From positions 1 through 56,006 of the forward strand of contig OMXK01000016.1 in NCBI GenBank assembly GCA_900314995.1: 56,006 nucleotides of DNA, in the 5' to 3' direction. The notes under the pieces are model-generated. The model made no database searches. It saw nothing but the letters and a program-made list of their open reading frames with translations, and was not told the origin of the DNA. This document shows positions 53,735-56,006 of the stretch, piece after piece (positions within the stretch are counted from its first letter, which is position 1; each line of letters opens with the position of its first letter). A program made the position numbers and the translations under genes. Source of the DNA: an uncultured Prevotella sp. (GTDB lineage Bacteria; Bacteroidota; Bacteroidia; Bacteroidales; Bacteroidaceae).

Positions 53735-54506
53735 ATTTGAAGACGGAGCGCACGGCAAACCAGCAATGAAGGAGAAAGGTCTGGATACGGCCATAATGGT
53801 GCTCCATCACATGATAGCGCTCCCAGAGCGACTCACGGTGGTGAAGGGTGGTCTGTCCCTCCTCGGTATAGTTCGCCACCACCATCTTCAGGTTCAGCAG
53901 CGGCACGTTCTCCTTGGCGGCAGCCTTCATCACACGGATGCACCAGTCGACATCGGCAGAATAGCGGTATTGCATATCGTAGGGTGTGGCGATAGCGAAG
54001 TCGGTGCGGGCATAGAAGGCCTGATGGCAGACGAGCATGCCCTGGCGGAAGGATTTCCATGTGAGATTCTCGGTGGGTGCCAGTCGACGATGATGGAGGA
54101 AATGGCCCTCACCATCGACGATATCCGTATCACCGTAAAGCACGGCAGGCAACGAATCCTGCTGCGCCACCTTCGCGGCAATCTTGCTGGCTGTATCCGC
54201 AGCTGGCAGGAAATCGCCTGCATTCAGGAAACAGACATAATCGCCCACAATCGAACGGAGTCCCTTGTTCATCGCGTCATAGATACCCTTATCAGGTTCG
54301 GATGTCACCTGAATGCGATGATGGGTTCCCGTTGCATTCGACCGTTCGATATAGTCATCCACCAGCTGAAGCGTGGCATCCGTAGAGGCACCATCGATAA
54401 TCAGATGGACTATCTCAGGATAATCCTGACTGAGCACGCTGTCGAGCGTCCGCCGCAGCACACTGGCAGCATTATAGGTAATCGTGACATAGGTAATACG
54501 TATCAT
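53733..54506 (-). CDS. Family 2 glycosyltransferase
   Basis: 257 residues. GT-A fold start MIRITYVTITYNAASVLRRT, IIDGASTDATLQLVDDY, SEPDKGIYDAMNKGL and FLNAGD, which is the family 2 DxD-like region in the form NAGD. A C-terminal hydrophobic stretch (YHVMEHHYGRIQTFLLHCWF) may touch the membrane. It adds a sugar to a lipid-linked or surface glycan; donor and acceptor are unknown. It overlaps the upstream glycosyltransferase by 4 bp (ATGA). Confidence 0.9.
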   Translation of the reverse strand: MIRITYVTITYNAASVLRRTLDSVLSQDYPEIVHLIIDGASTDATLQLVDDYIERSNATGTHHRIQVTSEPDKGIYDAMNKGLRSIVGDYVCFLNAGDFLPAADTASKIAAKVAQQDSLPAVLYGDTDIVDGEGHFLHHRRLAPTENLTWKSFRQGMLVCHQAFYARTDFAIATPYDMQYRYSADVDWCIRVMKAAAKENVPLLNLKMVVANYTEEGQTTLHHRESLWERYHVMEHHYGRIQTFLLHCWFAVRSVFK

Positions 54507-55762
54507 AGGCGGTAGTGTTTGAAAGCCATCGCCTGATGATAGACATCGAGATATTTCATCGCAACACTCTGCTGCGAATAGTTCTGCACCACCTTATGGA
54601 CGGCATTCCGACTCAGTGCCTCGCTATCCGCCTCTGTCAGTATCCAGCGGATGCCCCTGGCCAGATCCTCGGCGTTGCGATAGTCGGCCACATAGCCGTT
54701 GCGCCTATGATCAATCTCCTCCGGGATACCGCCAACCTTAAAGCCGACACAGGGTACGCCACAGGCCATTGCCTCCATAATCGTATTGGGCAGGTTCTCC
54801 GACAAGGAGGGTAGCACAAAGACATCAGCAGCATTATACACATCGACGATGCGACGTTCATCATTCACATAACCCAGCGGATAAGCCTCCAACGGTAGCT
54901 GTGAGACCACCTCTTCTGCATGACCGCCGAGGATGACAACACCTAACTGGGGGATGTCCTTCAACAGTTGGCAGGCTTCGATCAGATACTGCATGCCTTT
55001 GTTCTCGTTGGTCACCCGCTGGGATGCAAAGAGGATCAGTCGCTTGTCTGAAGGAAGGCCAAGCCGTTGGCGCGCCTCTTGTCTGTTACACCTATTATAT
55101 ATATGTGTATCTATCGGATTTGGGATGCTCGTAATCTTATGACCTTTGAGAAGGGCACTCTTCTTCGCCTCCGACTCCAGCCAACGGCTGCAGGCCACAT
55201 AGTAGATGTTCTCATCCTCAAGCATACGGCTTTTCCGTTTCCATACGACGGATGCCAGATCGCCAGCAGAACCACCTCCAGGCAAGAGCCGACACTTCAG
55301 GCATGCTGTGGTGAAGTTTCGGCAACCCAGCGTCAGATGACAGATGGCTGTAGCAGGCCAGATGTCGTGCATGGTCCAGATGACGGGTTTGCCGCTCCGC
55401 AGTATCTTCCGGATATCCTTGAGCGAGAGCATGCCCTGATTGATCCAGTGCAGGTGGATGACATCGGCTTCTTCGAACTCCCGGAGACTGGTGATGTCTG
55501 TGCCGGTGTTGGCGATATCCACCTCGAAGAGATGCTGCCGCGAGAAATGCAGACGGCAGAAAACAACAAAACGCTCCCATAGGAAATGCCATCGCAGCAG
55601 GGGAGAACGCGGCAGCTCTGCCACCGTCAGACTATCCGTCTCCTTATCACGCACCAGCATCTTAGCCTTGACACCGTTGTTGTTCAGCGCCTTCATCAAA
55701 CGGCTGGCAGCTACAGCGGCACCACCCGTTCGCTCACTTGTATTTATTATCAGTACTCGCAT
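54503..55762 (-). CDS. Family 4 (GT-B) glycosyltransferase
   Basis: About 419 residues from the ATG at 55762 (MRVLIINTSERTGGAAVAAS), which directly follows a consensus promoter; the frame is open 30 bp more but without a better start. The C-terminal GT-B half has RLGLPSDKRLILFASQRV, VFVLPSLSENLPNTIMEAMA and VGFKVGGIPEEIDHRRNGYV, the E-x7-E type donor-binding motif of family 4. HWINQGMLSLKDI and WTMHDIWPATAICH are typical of enzymes in capsule and exopolysaccharide clusters. It is paired with the family 2 enzyme; both act in the cytoplasm. Confidence 0.92.
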   Translation of the reverse strand: MRVLIINTSERTGGAAVAASRLMKALNNNGVKAKMLVRDKETDSLTVAELPRSPLLRWHFLWERFVVFCRLHFSRQHLFEVDIANTGTDITSLREFEEADVIHLHWINQGMLSLKDIRKILRSGKPVIWTMHDIWPATAICHLTLGCRNFTTACLKCRLLPGGGSAGDLASVVWKRKSRMLEDENIYYVACSRWLESEAKKSALLKGHKITSIPNPIDTHIYNRCNRQEARQRLGLPSDKRLILFASQRVTNENKGMQYLIEACQLLKDIPQLGVVILGGHAEEVVSQLPLEAYPLGYVNDERRIVDVYNAADVFVLPSLSENLPNTIMEAMACGVPCVGFKVGGIPEEIDHRRNGYVADYRNAEDLARGIRWILTEADSEALSRNAVHKVVQNYSQQSVAMKYLDVYHQAMAFKHYRL

Positions 55763-55778
55763 CCTTTGATTGCTGTTA

Positions 55779-55808
55779 CAAAGGTACAACAAGTTTTGCT
55801 AATTACAA
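55779..55808 (-). promoter_or_regulatory. Promoter of the glycosyltransferase operon
   Basis: Reverse strand: TTG (55808-55806), 19-bp spacer, TACCTTTG (55786-55779), 17 bp before the ATG at 55762. A full Bacteroidetes promoter. Confidence 0.75.
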
Positions 55809-55848
55809 GGAAAAAGTGGCAAAAAGTTTGTGTTATCGCACACAAAGC

Positions 55849-55864
55849 CTTGATTTACGTCAAG
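55849..55864. promoter_or_regulatory. FNR/CRP-like site between divergent promoters
   Basis: cttgatttacgtcaag has perfect CTTGA/TCAAG arms around 6 bp and matches the reverse complement of 36142-36157 at 15 of 16 positions. Its centre is 68.5 bp from the rightward -7 element and 70.5 bp from the leftward one. Confidence 0.55.
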
Positions 55865-55901
55865 AATGATGGGATTTTATACACTTATTATGCCATAATG
55901 C

Positions 55902-55932
55902 TTGCAAGAAAGAAAAAATCGTCGTACCTTTG
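55902..55932 (+). promoter_or_regulatory. Rightward promoter at the window edge
   Basis: TTG (55902-55904), 20-bp spacer, TACCTTTG (55925-55932). The gene it serves lies beyond the right edge. The remaining 74 bp contain no start that I can support. Confidence 0.7.
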
Positions 55933-56006
55933 CATCGTCAAAAGGTTAATAGATTGTTTTAGGTTAGTAGTAATATTTATAGTTTTAGGTTTTTAGTTAT
56001 TGGTAA

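Noticed and set aside
55586-55996. 136-residue rightward frame at the right edge
   Set aside because: It crosses the leftward glycosyltransferase start and both divergent promoters; no domain is recognisable.
1-56006. CRISPR array, rRNA, tRNA, intact IS element or integrase
   Set aside because: No regularly spaced repeats, RNA gene signatures or transposase motifs were seen on either strand.

Overview
The window looks like chromosomal DNA of a Bacteroidales bacterium, most likely the Prevotella/Segatella group. Evidence: three SusC/SusD pairs, surface lipoproteins with Cys lipoboxes, C-terminal sorting tails of the GIYI(R/I)N type on secreted enzymes, an AraC-type regulator with a two-component-like propeller sensor, and promoters of the Bacteroidetes pattern (TTG, 18-20 bp, TAnnTTTG) in front of most transcription units. 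The species is not determined. No rRNA, tRNA, CRISPR array or intact mobile element was seen.

Layout. 1-13.4 kb is mainly housekeeping: a KilA-N gene remnant at the left edge, a PagL-like outer-membrane protein and an OmpA-like lipoprotein (leftward), an M1 aminopeptidase, purL and a split chromate transporter (rightward), then a leftward pair made of a DUF6057-type membrane protein and a propeller lipoprotein with one CxxCH haem motif. 13.6-23.5 kb (leftward) is a polysaccharide utilization locus (PUL 1): SusC, SusD, two IPT-type surface proteins, a tiny sorting-tail protein and a GH26 mannanase. 23.9-36 kb (leftward) is PUL 2: SusC, SusD, a repeat-containing surface protein and three GH43 enzymes, pointing to arabinan or an arabinose-containing glycan. 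36.2-41.5 kb (leftward) holds regulators and a transporter: an AraC-type membrane regulator with an HTCS-like sensor but no kinase or receiver domain, an MFS sugar transporter and a LacI-type regulator. 41.8-53.7 kb (rightward) is PUL 3, for starch or maltodextrin: SusC, SusD, SusE-like, SusF-like, a GH13 lipoprotein, a NagZ-like GH3 lipoprotein and a secreted GH13 amylase with a CBM26-like module. 53.7-55.8 kb has two glycosyltransferases, probably the edge of a surface-polysaccharide cluster.

Regulation is the most informative part. A perfect palindrome, cgatgcaaacgtttgcatcg or its 16-bp core, occurs exactly twice: between lacI and susC of PUL 3, and before the secreted amylase. Its centre lies 61.5-63.5 bp from the -7 element of all three promoters concerned. 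A 21-bp-period direct repeat sits just upstream of the PUL 2 susC promoter and is the natural target of the kinase-less regulator encoded next door. FNR/CRP-like inverted repeats (TTGA-N6-TCAA) recur at 36.15, 41.58 and 55.85 kb, the last midway between two divergent promoters. lacI, the MFS gene and the kinase-less regulator are so tightly packed that they may form one operon, which would couple starch sensing to the PUL 2 regulator.
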